The notes under the pieces are model-generated. The model searched no databases. It was not told where the DNA came from and saw only the letters and a program-made list of their open reading frames with translations. Below are positions 10,293-23,601 of a DNA stretch of 64,000 nt, piece by piece; positions within the stretch are counted from its first letter, which is position 1; each line of letters begins with the position of its first letter. The position numbers and the translations under genes are program-made. The DNA comes from Pseudomonas fluorescens (GTDB taxonomy: Bacteria > Pseudomonadota > Gammaproteobacteria > Pseudomonadales > Pseudomonadaceae): contig NZ_CP015637.1 in NCBI RefSeq assembly GCF_001708445.1, positions 6,449,001-6,513,000 of the forward strand. Direction: 5' to 3'.

Positions 10293-10440
10293 AACATTTG
10301 CTTATGTAGCGCGTGATCGGAAATCACTACCCGGCAGTTGAATAGGGGCAGAACCGCCCCTATACTCTGCGCGCATTTTGTCGGCACAAATTATGCCAAG
10401 TTATTGATTTCCGGCAGCCGACCATTGAGGAGCAAGAGTG
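10293..10440 (+). promoter_or_regulatory. parB-atpI gap: hairpin and ATP-operon leader
   Basis: An 8-bp perfect stem, ATAGGGGC (10342-10349) with GCCCCTAT (10356-10363), has a 6-nt loop but no clean U-run. It could weakly terminate parAB or act in the atp leader. The atp promoter should lie downstream of it, but no convincing -35/-10 pair stands out. An AGGAG ribosome-binding site at 10428-10432 precedes atpI. Confidence 0.5.
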
Positions 10441-12125
<1,685 letters not shown>

Positions 12126-12182
12126 TCACTCGAATTTTCGAGTTGATTGGGGTGATGGACAACGAATGAGCGAGGTGTTGGC

Positions 12183-12653
12183 GTGAACATTAATGCAACC
12201 CTGATTGGCCAATCCGTTGCGTTCTTCATTTTTGTAGTGTTTTGCATGAAGTTCGTGTGGCCTCCGGTCATCGCGGCTTTGCACGAACGTCAGAAGAAGA
12301 TCGCTGATGGTTTGGACGCTGCCAGCCGTGCAGCTCGCGACCTGGAGTTGGCCCAAGAGAAAGTGGGTCATCAACTGCGCGATGCTAAAGCACAGGCAGC
12401 TGAAATCATTGAGCAAGCCAAGAAGCGCGGCAACCAGATCGTCGAAGAGGCTGTTGAAAAAGCCCGCGTCGAAGCTGACCGTGTGAAGGCTTCGGCTCAT
12501 GCCGAGATCGAACAGGAACTGAACGGCGTCAAAGACGCGCTGCGTGCCCAACTGGGTGCTCTGGCGGTCGGCGGTGCTGAGAAGATCCTCGGTGCCACAA
12601 TCGATCAAAACGCGCACGCGGAGCTGGTTAACAAACTGGCTGCTGAAATTTAA
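12183..12653 (+). CDS. atpF: ATP synthase F0 subunit b
   Basis: Subunit b is the peripheral stalk. The 156-residue product has one N-terminal membrane helix ([21 protein letters not shown]), then a long charged helix rich in Ala, Glu, Lys and Arg. It starts with GTG at 12183 behind GCGAGG. The product ends AAEI just before atpH, whose subunit delta it binds on top of F1. Confidence 0.95.
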   Translation: MNINATLIGQSVAFFIFVVFCMKFVWPPVIAALHERQKKIADGLDAASRAARDLELAQEKVGHQLRDAKAQAAEIIEQAKKRGNQIVEEAVEKARVEADRVKASAHAEIEQELNGVKDALRAQLGALAVGGAEKILGATIDQNAHAELVNKLAAEI

Positions 12654-12665
12654 GCGAGGGCGATC

Positions 12666-13202
12666 ATGGCAGAACTGACCACGTTGGCCCGACCTTATGC
12701 TAAGGCAGCCTTCGAGCACGCCCAGGCCCACCAGCAGCTGGCCTCTTGGTCAGCCATGCTCGGCCTGGCTGCAGCAGTGTCGCAAGATGACACCATGCAG
12801 CGCGTGCTCAAGGCCCCGCGCCTGACGAGCGCAGACAAGGCCGCCACTTTTATTGAAGTGTGCGGCGACAAGTTTGATGTGAAAGTGCAGAACTTCATCC
12901 ACGTCGTTGCCGAAAACGACCGTCTCCCGCTACTGCCGGAGATTGCCGCTCTGTTCGACCTGTACAAGGCCGAAGCGGAGAAATCGGTAGACGTTGAAGT
13001 GACCAGTGCTTTTGCATTGAACCAAGAACAGCAAGACAAACTCGCCAAGGTTCTCAGTGCACGACTCAATCGGGAAGTGCGCCTGCAAGCTACGGAGGAC
13101 GCATCCCTGATTGGTGGTGTCGTTATCCGCGCCGGCGACCTGGTTATCGATGGCTCGATTCGCGGCAAAATCGCGAAACTTGCCGAAGCATTGAAATCTT
13201 GA
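12666..13202 (+). CDS. atpH: ATP synthase F1 subunit delta
   Basis: Delta caps F1 and joins it to subunit b. The product is 178 residues beginning [18 protein letters not shown], the conserved N-terminal helix of the OSCP/delta family. The C-terminal block [20 protein letters not shown] is diagnostic. A GAGGGCGATC leader precedes the ATG, 12 bp after atpF. Confidence 0.96.
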   Translation: MAELTTLARPYAKAAFEHAQAHQQLASWSAMLGLAAAVSQDDTMQRVLKAPRLTSADKAATFIEVCGDKFDVKVQNFIHVVAENDRLPLLPEIAALFDLYKAEAEKSVDVEVTSAFALNQEQQDKLAKVLSARLNREVRLQATEDASLIGGVVIRAGDLVIDGSIRGKIAKLAEALKS

Positions 13203-13223
13203 GTTTGAAGGGGCAGCAGAGCA

Positions 13224-14768
13224 ATGCAGCAACTCAATCCTTCCGAAATAAGTGAAATTATCAAGGGCCGCATCGACAAGCTCGATGTGACCTCCCAAGC
13301 CCGTAACGAAGGCACTGTCGTCAGCGTATCTGACGGTATCGTGCGGATTCACGGTCTGGCCGACGTCATGTACGGCGAGATGATCGAGTTTCCGGGCGGC
13401 GTCTACGGTATGGCCCTCAACCTGGAGCAAGACTCCGTAGGTGCCGTTGTATTGGGTGCGTACACCAGTCTGGCTGAAGGCATGAGCGCCAAGTGCACCG
13501 GCCGCATCCTGGAGGTTCCGGTTGGTAAGGAACTGCTGGGTCGCGTAGTCGACGCACTGGGTAACCCTGTTGACGGTAAAGGTCCACTGGGCAACACCGA
13601 GACCGATGCGGTCGAGAAAGTTGCTCCAGGCGTGATCTGGCGTAAGTCGGTAGACCAGCCTGTACAGACTGGCTACAAGGCTGTCGATGCCATGATCCCT
13701 GTCGGCCGTGGCCAGCGTGAGCTGATCATCGGTGACCGTCAGATCGGTAAAACCGCTCTGGCGATCGACGCGATCATCAACCAGAAGAACAGCGGCATTT
13801 TCTGCGTCTACGTAGCCATTGGTCAGAAGCAATCGACCATCGCCAACGTGGTTCGCAAGCTGGAAGAAAACGGCGCCCTGGCCAACACGATCATCGTGGC
13901 TGCCAGTGCTTCGGAATCTCCTGCGCTGCAATTCCTGGCACCGTACTCCGGTTGCACCATGGGTGAATTCTTCCGCGACCGCGGTGAAGACGCGCTGATC
14001 GTTTATGACGATCTGTCCAAGCAAGCAGTGGCTTACCGCCAGATTTCCCTGCTGCTGCGCCGTCCACCAGGCCGTGAAGCTTACCCAGGCGACGTGTTCT
14101 ATCTCCACTCCCGTCTGCTGGAGCGCGCATCCCGCGTTTCGGAAGAATACGTAGAGAAGTTCACCAACGGCGCAGTGACCGGCAAAACCGGTTCCCTGAC
14201 CGCATTGCCGATCATCGAAACCCAGGCTGGCGACGTTTCCGCGTTCGTTCCGACCAACGTGATTTCCATCACCGACGGTCAGATCTTCCTGGAATCGGCC
14301 ATGTTCAACTCGGGCATTCGCCCTGCAGTGAACGCCGGTGTTTCGGTATCCCGTGTGGGTGGTGCCGCTCAGACCAAGATCATCAAGAAGCTCTCCGGTG
14401 GTATCCGTACCGCTCTGGCTCAGTACCGTGAACTGGCGGCATTCGCCCAGTTCGCTTCTGACCTGGACGAAGCGACCCGTAAGCAACTTGAGCATGGTCA
14501 GCGCGTTACCGAGCTGATGAAGCAGAAGCAATACGCCCCAATGTCGATCGCTGACATGGCGTTGTCGCTGTATGCCGCTGAGCGTGGGTTCCTGACCGAC
14601 GTTGAAATCGCCAAGGTCGGCAGCTTTGAACAAGCGCTGATTGCTTACTTCAACCGCGATCACGCCGAATTGATGGCGAAGATCAACGTGAAGGGTGACT
14701 TCAATGACGATATCGACGCTGGCATGAAAGCCGGTATCGAGAAGTTCAAGGCCACCCAAACCTGGTAA
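13224..14768 (+). CDS. atpA: ATP synthase F1 subunit alpha
   Basis: Alpha subunits alternate with beta in the F1 hexamer and hold non-catalytic nucleotide sites. The product is 514 residues, beginning [17 protein letters not shown], with P-loop [10 protein letters not shown] and the family signature around [17 protein letters not shown]. The long open frame on the opposite strand is only a coding shadow. Confidence 0.97.
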   Translation: MQQLNPSEISEIIKGRIDKLDVTSQARNEGTVVSVSDGIVRIHGLADVMYGEMIEFPGGVYGMALNLEQDSVGAVVLGAYTSLAEGMSAKCTGRILEVPVGKELLGRVVDALGNPVDGKGPLGNTETDAVEKVAPGVIWRKSVDQPVQTGYKAVDAMIPVGRGQRELIIGDRQIGKTALAIDAIINQKNSGIFCVYVAIGQKQSTIANVVRKLEENGALANTIIVAASASESPALQFLAPYSGCTMGEFFRDRGEDALIVYDDLSKQAVAYRQISLLLRRPPGREAYPGDVFYLHSRLLERASRVSEEYVEKFTNGAVTGKTGSLTALPIIETQAGDVSAFVPTNVISITDGQIFLESAMFNSGIRPAVNAGVSVSRVGGAAQTKIIKKLSGGIRTALAQYRELAAFAQFASDLDEATRKQLEHGQRVTELMKQKQYAPMSIADMALSLYAAERGFLTDVEIAKVGSFEQALIAYFNRDHAELMAKINVKGDFNDDIDAGMKAGIEKFKATQTW

Positions 14769-14773
14769 GCCGC

Positions 14774-14797
14774 AGCGGGAGCCGCAAGGCTCCCGCT
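14774..14797 (+). other. Intra-operon hairpin with GCAA tetraloop (atpA-atpG)
   Basis: A perfect 10-bp stem, AGCGGGAGCC (14774-14783) with GGCTCCCGCT (14788-14797), is closed by GCAA, a GNRA tetraloop. There is no U-run, so it is unlikely to terminate. It probably shields the end of the upstream message from 3' exonucleases or separates expression levels within the operon. Confidence 0.8.
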
Positions 14798-14818
14798 TGC
14801 TAACCTGATAGGTGTTAC

Positions 14819-15679
14819 ATGGCAGGCGCAAAAGAGATTCGCAGTAAGATTGCGAGCATCAAAAGCACGCAAAAAATTACCAGCGCCATGGAAAAAGTGG
14901 CGGTCAGCAAAATGCGCAAGGCACAAATGCGCATGGCTGCTAGCCGTCCTTATGCGGAGCGTATCCGCCAGGTAATTGGGCATCTGGCCAACGCCAACCC
15001 GGAATACCGCCACCCGTTCATGATCGACCGCGCAGTCAAGCGTGTGGGTTATGTGGTAGTGAGCAGTGACCGTGGTTTGTGCGGTGGTTTGAATACCAAC
15101 CTGTTCAAGGCCCTGGTCAAGGACATGGCGGTAAACCGCGAAAACGGCGTCGAGATCGATCTGTGTGTCGTTGGTAGCAAGGGTGCGGCCTTTTTCCGTA
15201 ACTTCGGCGGTAACGTCGTTGCAGCTATCAGCCACCTGGGTGAAGAACCGTCGATCAATGATCTGATCGGCAGTGTGAAGGTGATGCTGGATGCGTACCT
15301 GGAGGGCCGGATTGACCGCCTGTCCGTGGTATCCAACAAGTTCATCAACACCATGACCCAGCAGCCAACCGTGGAGCAATTGATCCCACTGGTGGCGACC
15401 CCGGATCAGGAACTCAAGCACCACTGGGACTACCTCTACGAACCAGACGCCAAAGAGCTGCTTGACGGCTTGATGGTGCGCTACGTGGAGTCGCAGGTGT
15501 ACCAGGCGGTGGTCGAGAACAACGCAGCTGAACAAGCGGCGCGGATGATCGCGATGAAAAACGCTACCGATAACGCCGGTGATCTGATCAGCGATTTGCA
15601 GCTGATCTACAACAAGGCGCGTCAGGCTGCGATCACCCAAGAGATCTCGGAAATCGTCGGCGGCGCTGCCGCGGTTTAA
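14819..15679 (+). CDS. atpG: ATP synthase F1 subunit gamma
   Basis: Gamma is the central rotor shaft of F1. The 286-residue product starts [20 protein letters not shown] and contains the [11 protein letters not shown] block and the C-terminal helix ending [15 protein letters not shown], both standard for the family. An AGGTGTTAC leader precedes the ATG. Confidence 0.97.
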   Translation: MAGAKEIRSKIASIKSTQKITSAMEKVAVSKMRKAQMRMAASRPYAERIRQVIGHLANANPEYRHPFMIDRAVKRVGYVVVSSDRGLCGGLNTNLFKALVKDMAVNRENGVEIDLCVVGSKGAAFFRNFGGNVVAAISHLGEEPSINDLIGSVKVMLDAYLEGRIDRLSVVSNKFINTMTQQPTVEQLIPLVATPDQELKHHWDYLYEPDAKELLDGLMVRYVESQVYQAVVENNAAEQAARMIAMKNATDNAGDLISDLQLIYNKARQAAITQEISEIVGGAAAV

Positions 15680-17083
<1,404 letters not shown>

Positions 17084-17088
17084 TCCCG

Positions 17089-17106
17089 GCGCCCGGCAAC
17101 GGGCGC
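17089..17106 (+). other. Intra-operon hairpin with GCAA tetraloop (atpD-atpC)
   Basis: A perfect 7-bp stem, GCGCCCG (17089-17095) with CGGGCGC (17100-17106), is closed by GCAA. Like the atpA-atpG hairpin it lacks a U-run and directly follows a highly expressed gene. Confidence 0.75.
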
Positions 17107-17127
17107 TCATCAGGTTGAGGCAATCAG

Positions 17128-17544
17128 ATGGCTATGACAGTCCATTGCGATATCGTCAGCGCGGAAGGGGAAATCTTCTCCGGTCTGGTAGAAATGGTGA
17201 TTGCACACGGCGAACTCGGTGACCTGGGTATTGCCATGGGCCACGCGCCATTGATCACCAGCTTGAAGCCAGGTCCGATTACGCTGACCAAGCAAGGCGG
17301 GGAAAAGGAGGTGTTCTACATCTCCGGTGGTTTCCTCGAGGTTCAGCCGAACATGGTCAAGGTACTTGCCGACACCGTGCAACGTGCTGGCGACCTGGAC
17401 GAAGCTTCTGCTCAGGAAGCCGTCAAGGCTGCCGAGAAGGCCCTGCACGAGAAAGGTGCGGACTTCGACTACAGCGCTGCTGCTGTACGTCTGGCCGAGG
17501 CTGCAGCTCAGCTGCGCACGCTCCAGCAGATCCGCAAGAAGTAA
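17128..17544 (+). CDS. atpC: ATP synthase F1 subunit epsilon
   Basis: Epsilon binds gamma and can inhibit ATP hydrolysis. The product is 138 residues: an N-terminal beta sandwich ([34 protein letters not shown]) and a C-terminal helical hairpin rich in Ala and Glu. It is the last atp gene and is followed by a strong terminator. Confidence 0.96.
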   Translation: MAMTVHCDIVSAEGEIFSGLVEMVIAHGELGDLGIAMGHAPLITSLKPGPITLTKQGGEKEVFYISGGFLEVQPNMVKVLADTVQRAGDLDEASAQEAVKAAEKALHEKGADFDYSAAAVRLAEAAAQLRTLQQIRKK

Positions 17545-17579
17545 GCGGCCACGCCGTCATGCTTCATGCGCGATTGATT

Positions 17580-17612
17580 AAAAAGGGTAGCCTCGGCTAC
17601 CCTTTTTCTTTT
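17580..17612 (+). terminator. Strong intrinsic terminator after the atp operon
   Basis: A perfect 13-bp stem, AAAAAGGGTAGCC (17580-17592) with GGCTACCCTTTTT (17595-17607), has a 2-nt nominal loop and runs on into CTTTTTT. Because it is A-rich on one arm and T-rich on the other it could also act on the minus strand. Confidence 0.93.
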
Positions 17613-17667
17613 TTAGCAAAATACTTCTCTGGTCTGAAGCCGGACCGCCCAGGATTGGTAGCCATTC

Positions 17668-19035
17668 ATGTCTCTTGAAATCGTCATTCTCGCCGCAGGC
17701 CAGGGCACCCGCATGCGTTCGGCATTGCCCAAGGTGCTGCACCCGGTCGCGGGTAACTCCATGCTCGGGCATGTTATCCACAGTGCCCGGCAGTTGGACC
17801 CACAACGTATCCACGTGGTGATCGGCCATGGTGCTGATGTGGTGCGTGAGCGCCTGGCCGCGGATGACCTGAATTTCGTTCTGCAAGACAAGCAACTGGG
17901 GACCGGTCACGCCACCGCCCAAGCCGTGCCGTTCATCACAGCCGACACCGTGCTGATCCTCTACGGCGATGTGCCGCTGATCGAAGTCGAAACCCTGCAA
18001 CGCCTGCTCAAGCATGTAGTACCTGGCCAGATGGGCCTGCTCACCGTAGAACTGGATGACCCTACCGGCTACGGGCGCATCGTGCGTAACACTGACGGGA
18101 AGGTCGCGGCAATCGTCGAGCACAAGGACGCCAGCGAAGCCCAGCGCGCCATTACCGAAGGCAACACCGGTATTCTTGCGGTCCCTGCCAATAAGCTCGC
18201 GGATTGGATGAGCCGTTTGTCCAACAACAACGCCCAGGGCGAGTACTACCTCACTGACGTGATCGAAATGGCTGTCAGCGATGGCCTGCTGGTCGCCACC
18301 GAGCAGCCCCACGACCCTATGGAAGTGCAAGGCGCCAACGACCGCAAGCAGCTTGCAGAGCTCGAACGTCACTACCAACTGCGTGAAGGCCGCCGCCTGA
18401 TGGCCCAGGGCGTGACCCTGCGCGACCCGGCGCGTTTTGATGTACGTGGTGAAGTCACCGTGGGCCGCGACGTGCTGATCGATATCAACGTCATCCTCGA
18501 AGGCCGCGTGATCATCGAAGACGACGTGGTGATCGGCCCGAACTGCGTGATCAAGGACAGCACCCTGCGCAAAGGCGTGGTGATCAAGGCCAATAGTCAT
18601 ATCGACGGTGCAGTGATGGGCGAGGGCAGTGATGCGGGTCCGTTTGCACGGTTGCGTCCGGGCAGCGTGTTGGGAGCCAAGGCCCATGTGGGTAACTTTG
18701 TCGAATTGAAAAATGCCCATCTGGGCGAAGGCGCCAAGGCCGGCCACTTAACGTACCTGGGCGATGCTGTGATCGGTGCGCGGACCAACATCGGCGCCGG
18801 CACCATCACCTGCAACTACGACGGTGCCAACAAGTATCAGACGACTATTGGTGAGGATGTGTTTATAGGCTCCAATAATTCGTTGGTTGCACCTGTAACC
18901 ATCGGAGATGGCTCGAACACCGCTGCCGGTTCCACCATCAATCAGGATGTGGATAAGTCCCAACTGGCCGTAGCCCGCGCCCGCCAACGCAACATTGACG
19001 GATGGAAGCGTCCGGTCAAAATCAAAAAGACCTGA
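17668..19035 (+). CDS. glmU: Bifunctional N-acetylglucosamine-1-phosphate uridyltransferase / glucosamine-1-phosphate acetyltransferase
   Basis: GlmU acetylates glucosamine-1-phosphate and then makes UDP-GlcNAc for peptidoglycan and LPS. The product is 455 residues. The N-terminal pyrophosphorylase domain starts [20 protein letters not shown]. The C-terminal left-handed beta-helix contains hexapeptide repeats (around [22 protein letters not shown]). It is separated from glmR-glmS by a REP doublet, although all three serve the same pathway. A perfect DnaA box lies immediately after the stop (19037-19045). Confidence 0.97.
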   Translation: MSLEIVILAAGQGTRMRSALPKVLHPVAGNSMLGHVIHSARQLDPQRIHVVIGHGADVVRERLAADDLNFVLQDKQLGTGHATAQAVPFITADTVLILYGDVPLIEVETLQRLLKHVVPGQMGLLTVELDDPTGYGRIVRNTDGKVAAIVEHKDASEAQRAITEGNTGILAVPANKLADWMSRLSNNNAQGEYYLTDVIEMAVSDGLLVATEQPHDPMEVQGANDRKQLAELERHYQLREGRRLMAQGVTLRDPARFDVRGEVTVGRDVLIDINVILEGRVIIEDDVVIGPNCVIKDSTLRKGVVIKANSHIDGAVMGEGSDAGPFARLRPGSVLGAKAHVGNFVELKNAHLGEGAKAGHLTYLGDAVIGARTNIGAGTITCNYDGANKYQTTIGEDVFIGSNNSLVAPVTIGDGSNTAAGSTINQDVDKSQLAVARARQRNIDGWKRPVKIKKT

Positions 19036-19067
19036 GTTATCCACAGCCTCATCAGCAGTGCTATCCA

Positions 19068-19162
19068 AATGTGGGAGGGGGCTTGCCCCCGATGGCGGAT
19101 TTTCAGTCAATGTTTTAGTCGACTGATCTACCGCAATCGGGGGCAAGCCCCCTCCCACATTT
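19068..19162. repeat. REP doublet (REPIN) between glmU and glmR
   Basis: Two REP copies face each other. The left one (19068-19099) begins AAATGTGGGAGGGGGCTTGC and the right one (19131-19162) is its near-perfect reverse complement, separated by about 31 bp. This is the paired form mobilised by RAYT transposases in fluorescent pseudomonads. No RAYT gene is in the window. Confidence 0.92.
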
Positions 19163-19240
19163 GTCGTGTGTTGTTCGAAAAATCTGTTCCCGACGCTTGA
19201 CGATATCTTGCCAATAGGTTTTGATTGCCTTCGTTATCTT

Positions 19241-19277
19241 TCGAAACGAAACTTATCATTACCATGTCGAAACGAAA
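19241..19277 (+). promoter_or_regulatory. Direct repeats at the glmR start, candidate operator
   Basis: TCGAAACGAAA occurs at 19241-19251 and again at 19267-19277, 26 bp apart. The second copy overlaps the first codons of glmR. DeoR-family repressors often bind spaced direct repeats in their own promoters, so this is a reasonable autoregulatory site. Because the second copy is coding, chance remains possible. Confidence 0.45.
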
Positions 19278-20031
19278 TACACCCCAACGACGCCACAACA
19301 TCCTGACGTTGCTCAATGAACAGGGCGAAGTCAGCGTGGACGAACTGGCCAAGCGTTTCGAAACCTCGGAAGTGACCATCCGCAAGGACCTGGCCGCCCT
19401 CGAAAGCAACGGCCTGTTGCTGCGTCGCTACGGCGGCGCAATCACCATGCCCCAGGAACTGGTCGGTGATCCGGCCCAGCCCATCTCGGCCTACAAGCGC
19501 GCTATCGCCCGTGCCGCCGTGATGCGTCTGCGCGAACACGCCCGCATCATCATCGACAGCGGCAGCACCACTGCCGCCATGATCCCCGAACTGGGCCATC
19601 AGCCCGGCCTGGTGGTGATGACCAACTCCCTGCACGTGGCCAGCGCCTTGAGCGAACTGGAACACGAGCCGGTGCTGTTGATGACCGGCGGCACCTGGGA
19701 CCCCCATTCGGACTCGTTCCAGGGGCAAGTCGCCGAGCAGGTGTTGCGGTCCTACGACTTTGATCAACTGTTCATCGGTGCCGACGGCATCGATCTGCAG
19801 CGCGGTACCACCACCTTTAACGAATTGCTGGGCCTGAGCCGCGTGATGGCCGAAGTCGCCCGGGAAGTGGTGGTGATGGTCGAATCCGACAAGATCGGCC
19901 GCAAGATTCCCAACCTGGAACTGCCCTGGAGCAGCGTCCATACCCTTATTACCGATGATCGCCTGCCGCTCGAGGCCCGCGACCAGATCCAAGCCCGCGG
20001 CATTACGCTGATATGCGCGGCAATCATCTAG
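19264..20031 (+). CDS. glmR: DeoR-family transcriptional regulator GlmR
   Basis: The 255-residue product has an N-terminal winged HTH ([35 protein letters not shown], read as consecutive parts) and a DeoR C-terminal sugar-phosphate-sensing domain with [15 protein letters not shown] and [11 protein letters not shown]. It lies 10 bp before glmS, so they are co-transcribed; the same pair exists in P. aeruginosa, where the gene is named glmR. It probably tunes amino-sugar synthesis in response to a hexosamine phosphate. An upstream TTG (19225) could extend the frame, but the ATG at 19264 gives the normal family start. Confidence 0.88.
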   Translation: MSKRNTPQRRHNILTLLNEQGEVSVDELAKRFETSEVTIRKDLAALESNGLLLRRYGGAITMPQELVGDPAQPISAYKRAIARAAVMRLREHARIIIDSGSTTAAMIPELGHQPGLVVMTNSLHVASALSELEHEPVLLMTGGTWDPHSDSFQGQVAEQVLRSYDFDQLFIGADGIDLQRGTTTFNELLGLSRVMAEVAREVVVMVESDKIGRKIPNLELPWSSVHTLITDDRLPLEARDQIQARGITLICAAII

Positions 20032-20041
20032 GAGAAACACC

Positions 20042-21874
20042 ATGTGTGGAATTGTAGGCGCAGTCGCTGAACGCAACGTCACCGCCATCTTGCTCGAAGG
20101 CCTCAAGCGCCTGGAATACCGTGGGTATGACAGCGCCGGTGTGGCTGTCTTCACCAACGCCGGCAAGCTCGAACGCATGCGTCGCCCAGGCAAGGTCAGC
20201 GAGCTGGAGCAGGCGTTGCTCGGTGAGCCGCTGGTCGGCCGCCTGGGCATTGCCCACACCCGTTGGGCTACCCACGGTGCGCCGTGCGAACGCAACGCCC
20301 ACCCGCATTTCTCCGGTGACCTGGCGGTGGTGCATAACGGCATCATCGAAAACCACGAAGTGCTGCGCGAACAACTCAAGGGCCTGGGCTACGTGTTCAC
20401 CTCGGACACCGATACCGAAGTCATTGCCCACCTGCTGAACCACAAGCTCAAGGACCTCGGTGACCTGACTGTCGCCCTCAAGGCCACCGTCAAGGAGCTG
20501 CACGGCGCCTACGGCCTGGCGGTGATCAGTGCCAGCCAGCCCGACCGCCTGGTCGCCGCCCGCAGCGGTAGCCCGCTGGTGATCGGCCTGGGCCTGGGCG
20601 AGAACTTCCTCGCCTCCGACCAACTGGCCCTGCGCCAGGTCACCGACCGTTTCATGTACCTGGAAGAAGGCGATATCGCCGATATCCGCCGTGAAAGCGT
20701 GCAGATCTGGGACGTCAACGGCCAATCCGTCGAGCGCGAAGCCGTGCAATACCGCGACGGTGCCGAAGCCGCCGACAAAGGCGAGTTCCGCCACTTCATG
20801 CTCAAGGAAATCCACGAGCAGCCCGCCGTGGTGCAACGCACCCTGGAAGGTCGCCTTGGCGACAAGCAAGTGCTGGTCAACGCCTTTGGCCCGCAGGCCG
20901 CCGAGCTGTTCGCCAAAGTACGCAATGTCCAGATCGTCGCCTGCGGCACCAGCTACCACGCCGGTATGGTTGCGCGTTACTGGTTGGAAGAACTGGCCGG
21001 CATCCCTTGCCAGGTCGAAGTCGCCAGCGAGTTCCGCTACCGCAAGGTGGTGGTGCAGCCCGACAGCCTGTTCGTGACCATCTCCCAGTCCGGTGAAACC
21101 GCCGATACCCTGGCTGCCCTGCGTAACGCCAAAGAACTGGGCTTCCTCGCCAGCCTGGCGATTTGCAACGTCAGCATCAGCTCCCTGGTGCGTGAGTCCG
21201 ACCTGACCCTGCTGACCCAAGCCGGTCGCGAAATCGGCGTCGCCTCCACCAAGGCGTTCACCACCCAACTGGTGGGCCTGCTGCTGCTGACTCTGTCCCT
21301 GGGTCAGGTACGTGGCACATTGGCCGCCGGTGTCGAAGCCACCCTGGTAGAAGAACTGCGCCGCCTGCCGACGCGCCTGGGCGAAGCCCTGGCCATGGAC
21401 AGCACGGTAGAAAAAGTTGCCGAGCTGTTTGCCGACAAGAATCACACCCTGTTCCTGGGTCGTGGCGCCCAGTACCCGGTAGCGATGGAAGGCTCCCTGA
21501 AGCTCAAGGAAATCTCCTATATCCACGCCGAAGCTTATCCGGCCGGCGAGTTGAAACACGGCCCATTGGCGCTGGTGGACGACGACATGCCGGTGGTCAC
21601 CGTGGCGCCAAACAACGAACTGCTGGAGAAGCTCAAGTCCAACCTGCAGGAAGTCCGCGCCCGTGGCGGCCAGTTGATCGTCTTCGCCGACGAAAAAGCC
21701 GGCATGACCAACGGCGAAGGCACCCACGTCATCAACATGCCGCATATCCACGACACCCTGTCGCCGATCCTCTACACCATCCCGCTGCAGCTGCTGTCTT
21801 ACTACGTCGCGGTGCTCAAGGGCACTGACGTCGACCAGCCGCGTAACCTGGCGAAGTCGGTGACGGTGGAGTAA
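20042..21874 (+). CDS. glmS: Glutamine-fructose-6-phosphate aminotransferase (isomerizing)
   Basis: GlmS makes glucosamine-6-phosphate from fructose-6-phosphate and glutamine. The 610-residue protein begins [10 protein letters not shown], where Cys2 becomes the N-terminal nucleophile of the glutaminase domain. Two SIS domains follow ([19 protein letters not shown]) and it ends NLAKSVTVE. The last codons form the conserved attTn7 recognition site bound by TnsD in Tn7, and the Tn7-like element in this window begins 25 bp after the stop codon. Confidence 0.98.
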   Translation: MCGIVGAVAERNVTAILLEGLKRLEYRGYDSAGVAVFTNAGKLERMRRPGKVSELEQALLGEPLVGRLGIAHTRWATHGAPCERNAHPHFSGDLAVVHNGIIENHEVLREQLKGLGYVFTSDTDTEVIAHLLNHKLKDLGDLTVALKATVKELHGAYGLAVISASQPDRLVAARSGSPLVIGLGLGENFLASDQLALRQVTDRFMYLEEGDIADIRRESVQIWDVNGQSVEREAVQYRDGAEAADKGEFRHFMLKEIHEQPAVVQRTLEGRLGDKQVLVNAFGPQAAELFAKVRNVQIVACGTSYHAGMVARYWLEELAGIPCQVEVASEFRYRKVVVQPDSLFVTISQSGETADTLAALRNAKELGFLASLAICNVSISSLVRESDLTLLTQAGREIGVASTKAFTTQLVGLLLLTLSLGQVRGTLAAGVEATLVEELRRLPTRLGEALAMDSTVEKVAELFADKNHTLFLGRGAQYPVAMEGSLKLKEISYIHAEAYPAGELKHGPLALVDDDMPVVTVAPNNELLEKLKSNLQEVRARGGQLIVFADEKAGMTNGEGTHVINMPHIHDTLSPILYTIPLQLLSYYVAVLKGTDVDQPRNLAKSVTVE

Positions 21875-21898
21875 CCCGCTTTACCCTGGAGGCCCAAC

Positions 21899-21943
21899 TG
21901 AAGCTACGAAATAAAGTCTGTCGGAAATAAATAAAGTCTGTCG
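21899..21943. repeat. glmS-proximal transposon end (R-like) with two TnsB-type sites
   Basis: TGAAGCTACGA is followed by AATAAAGTCTGTCG at 21910-21923 and again at 21930-21943. In Tn7 the R end has close-packed TnsB sites containing AATAAAGTC; here only two copies are clear. The end abuts the tniQ gene, whose start is 35 bp further in. Confidence 0.88.
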
Positions 21944-21977
21944 CTGGCGCCTTCGATCCCCCGCGATTGAGGAGCCG

Positions 21978-23141
21978 GTGACGCTTTGTCCGGGCCACCG
22001 TGCTCGGGACGCACTTCAAGGTTTAGACGAGCAAATGATCTTAGCTATTCAGCCTGAGGAGACGGTGCGTTCCTTTGTGGCAAGAACTCTTTTTATTAAA
22101 GGGAAACATTCTTCCGAGGAGGTTTTTCGGAAGTTTCCCAAAAACTGCATCTTAAGCACGGATATTTTGTCGATCGCCGGAACGCAGGGATGGATTGGTT
22201 GCTACGGCTTTAACAAAATTCTTCATAAGCATACTGATTATCCGCTAAAAGAGATTTTTAAAAATATTCAAGATATTTCCTACTCTAGGGACGAATATAT
22301 AGGTCGTCCGAATCTCTATAGTTCCGATAGTACCCAGGCCGGGTTTTGCCCAGTTTGTGTTGCCGAAGATGTTGAACGCTTAGGGTTCTCCTTTTGGCGA
22401 CGTGCTCACTGTTGTGAGCTGAAAGTCTGTGCTGAGCACAATGTAGAGTTAGTCAAACGCTGCCCATACTGTGACAAGCCGTTCCGCCATGGTGGCCATG
22501 ATCTGAATGTGATGTGGGCTACCTGTGAGGGACAGCAGTTTAAAGATAGCTCAGTGATGTTGAACGCAGACCAATTTGAGCTGAAGAAAGCTCAATTCTT
22601 TGCAGAGATCCTGTCAGCCACCCATCACCTCTCTGAGGAGGCAGTTCTTGCGGCCTTGGATGAGAAAGTCCATCAAAATGACAAACTAAAGCTTAAAATT
22701 TGGAATTCCAGATACAACCAGCCTCTAGGATATACAATTAAACGGCGGCTAGAGATTGTCCAAGAGGCTAGGTCTAGGAACAGGCTGCCACATGGAGAAA
22801 CTACTGATTTTATTATTCAGGCTATATTGGGAGTCTATGAAAGATTTGCTGACTTTGTCATTGACGTGAAGTCGTATGGGGACGAAGTTCGCCCAGTGGA
22901 GACATTATGGTCTACTTATATAGCAGGACATCAAGAGTCAACACATTTCGTTGAAGAAAACTATGACCAAGGTGTTGGTGTCTGGTGTTGTCCGTTCCCT
23001 GCTAGGGACTTTTTACGGATGTGGGATTGGCGGCCAGTGTATTATCCCTGCTGTAGTTTTGAGCGACCAAAAAGAAAAGGTCCTCAACCTCGACCCGAGC
23101 TAGTCAAGAAAGCGCCGCCGGGTGTTTACAGACGGAAATAG
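21978..23141 (+). CDS. tniQ: TniQ-family targeting protein (second TniQ/TnsD-like)
   Basis: The 387-residue product has the TniQ fold signature: a start region QPEETVRSFVARTLF, then CPVC (near 123) followed by VCAEHNVELVKRCPYC, a CCCH zinc site with an additional CPxC pair. TniQ proteins select target DNA for TnsC. It is shorter than TnsD and lacks the YAWLYR-type C-terminal block, so it may use another target or partner. The GTG at 21978 has AGGAG very close by; an ATG at 22035 (MILAIQPEE) is an alternative 368-residue start. It is transcribed away from glmS, separately from tnsABC. Confidence 0.85.
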   Translation: MTLCPGHRARDALQGLDEQMILAIQPEETVRSFVARTLFIKGKHSSEEVFRKFPKNCILSTDILSIAGTQGWIGCYGFNKILHKHTDYPLKEIFKNIQDISYSRDEYIGRPNLYSSDSTQAGFCPVCVAEDVERLGFSFWRRAHCCELKVCAEHNVELVKRCPYCDKPFRHGGHDLNVMWATCEGQQFKDSSVMLNADQFELKKAQFFAEILSATHHLSEEAVLAALDEKVHQNDKLKLKIWNSRYNQPLGYTIKRRLEIVQEARSRNRLPHGETTDFIIQAILGVYERFADFVIDVKSYGDEVRPVETLWSTYIAGHQESTHFVEENYDQGVGVWCCPFPARDFLRMWDWRPVYYPCCSFERPKRKGPQPRPELVKKAPPGVYRRK

Positions 23142-23294
23142 GTTTCCGCTCTAAATGTACGCTACGAGGACTAACCTCCAATAAAGTGATTCCCATGAGT
23201 ATCGATATCCCCGTCATACTATAGGATCAACAGCTCAATCCCTGGCGGTGAGCACCGCTTTTCCTCTCGCAGGCCGCTAGGGAGCCAGAACAGG
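23142..23294. other. Gap between tniQ and the DUF2384 gene
   Basis: The two flanking genes converge here. I see no strong hairpin and no open frame worth calling. An AATAAAGTGATT at 23180 resembles the end motif but diverges after AATAAAGT and is probably chance. Confidence 0.4.
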
Positions 23295-23561
23295 TCACAT
23301 ATAGACTCCGTGTTCAATTCTGAGCAATACGTCTCGAACCTCGGGATAGCCGCTAGGTTTGGTCAGCATCTCGCAAGGGCTGCGTCGGTTGAGCGCAAGT
23401 ACTGGTGAACCGAGCCACCTATCGGCGCTTTTACGATTTCCTAAGGTGTGACTTGCCTGCATCAAGACTTGTACCCGTCTGAACTCGTAGCCACGGTATG
23501 TTGAGCTCCAGCATGCTGGCGGGCGCGAAAGGGCCAATCCTAGGATCGAAATCTTACTCAT
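23295..23561 (-). CDS. Small protein with MbcA/ParS/Xre-type (DUF2384) C-terminal domain
   Basis: The 88-residue product carries the pattern of the antitoxin toxin-binding domain: RKSADRWLGSPVLALNRR, then a PCEML block, then VRDVLLRIEHGVYM. In full Xre-ParS antitoxins (about 130-150 residues, partners of RES toxins) this follows an HTH domain, which is missing here, and no RES toxin is nearby. A GAGGTG sits 7 bases before the ATG, so it looks translated. It lies 40 bp downstream of tnsD on the same strand and may be co-expressed. It is either a remnant or a regulator of transposition. Confidence 0.68.
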   Translation of the reverse strand: MSKISILGLALSRPPACWSSTYRGYEFRRVQVLMQASHTLGNRKSADRWLGSPVLALNRRSPCEMLTKPSGYPEVRDVLLRIEHGVYM

Positions 23562-23601
23562 GTCCTTACACCTCGTTCGTTTCTTCAGCTAGCGTGAGGG
23601 G

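Noticed and set aside
8595..10440. parS sites for ParB
   Set aside because: I looked for the palindrome GTTCCACGTGGAAC near parAB and oriC and saw only half-matches (for example CACGTGGAA near 1301). None is good enough to annotate.
12930..14831. 633-codon minus-strand open frame opposite atpH-atpA-atpG
   Set aside because: It is the complement shadow of strongly coding GC-rich genes, with no domain match and no ribosome-binding site.
20024..21751. 575-codon minus-strand open frame opposite glmS
   Set aside because: Antisense shadow of glmS with no recognisable protein features.
23176..23192. Possible internal transposon end motif (AATAAAGTGATT)
   Set aside because: It matches only the first eight bases of the end repeat, has no TGTCG continuation and no second copy nearby.
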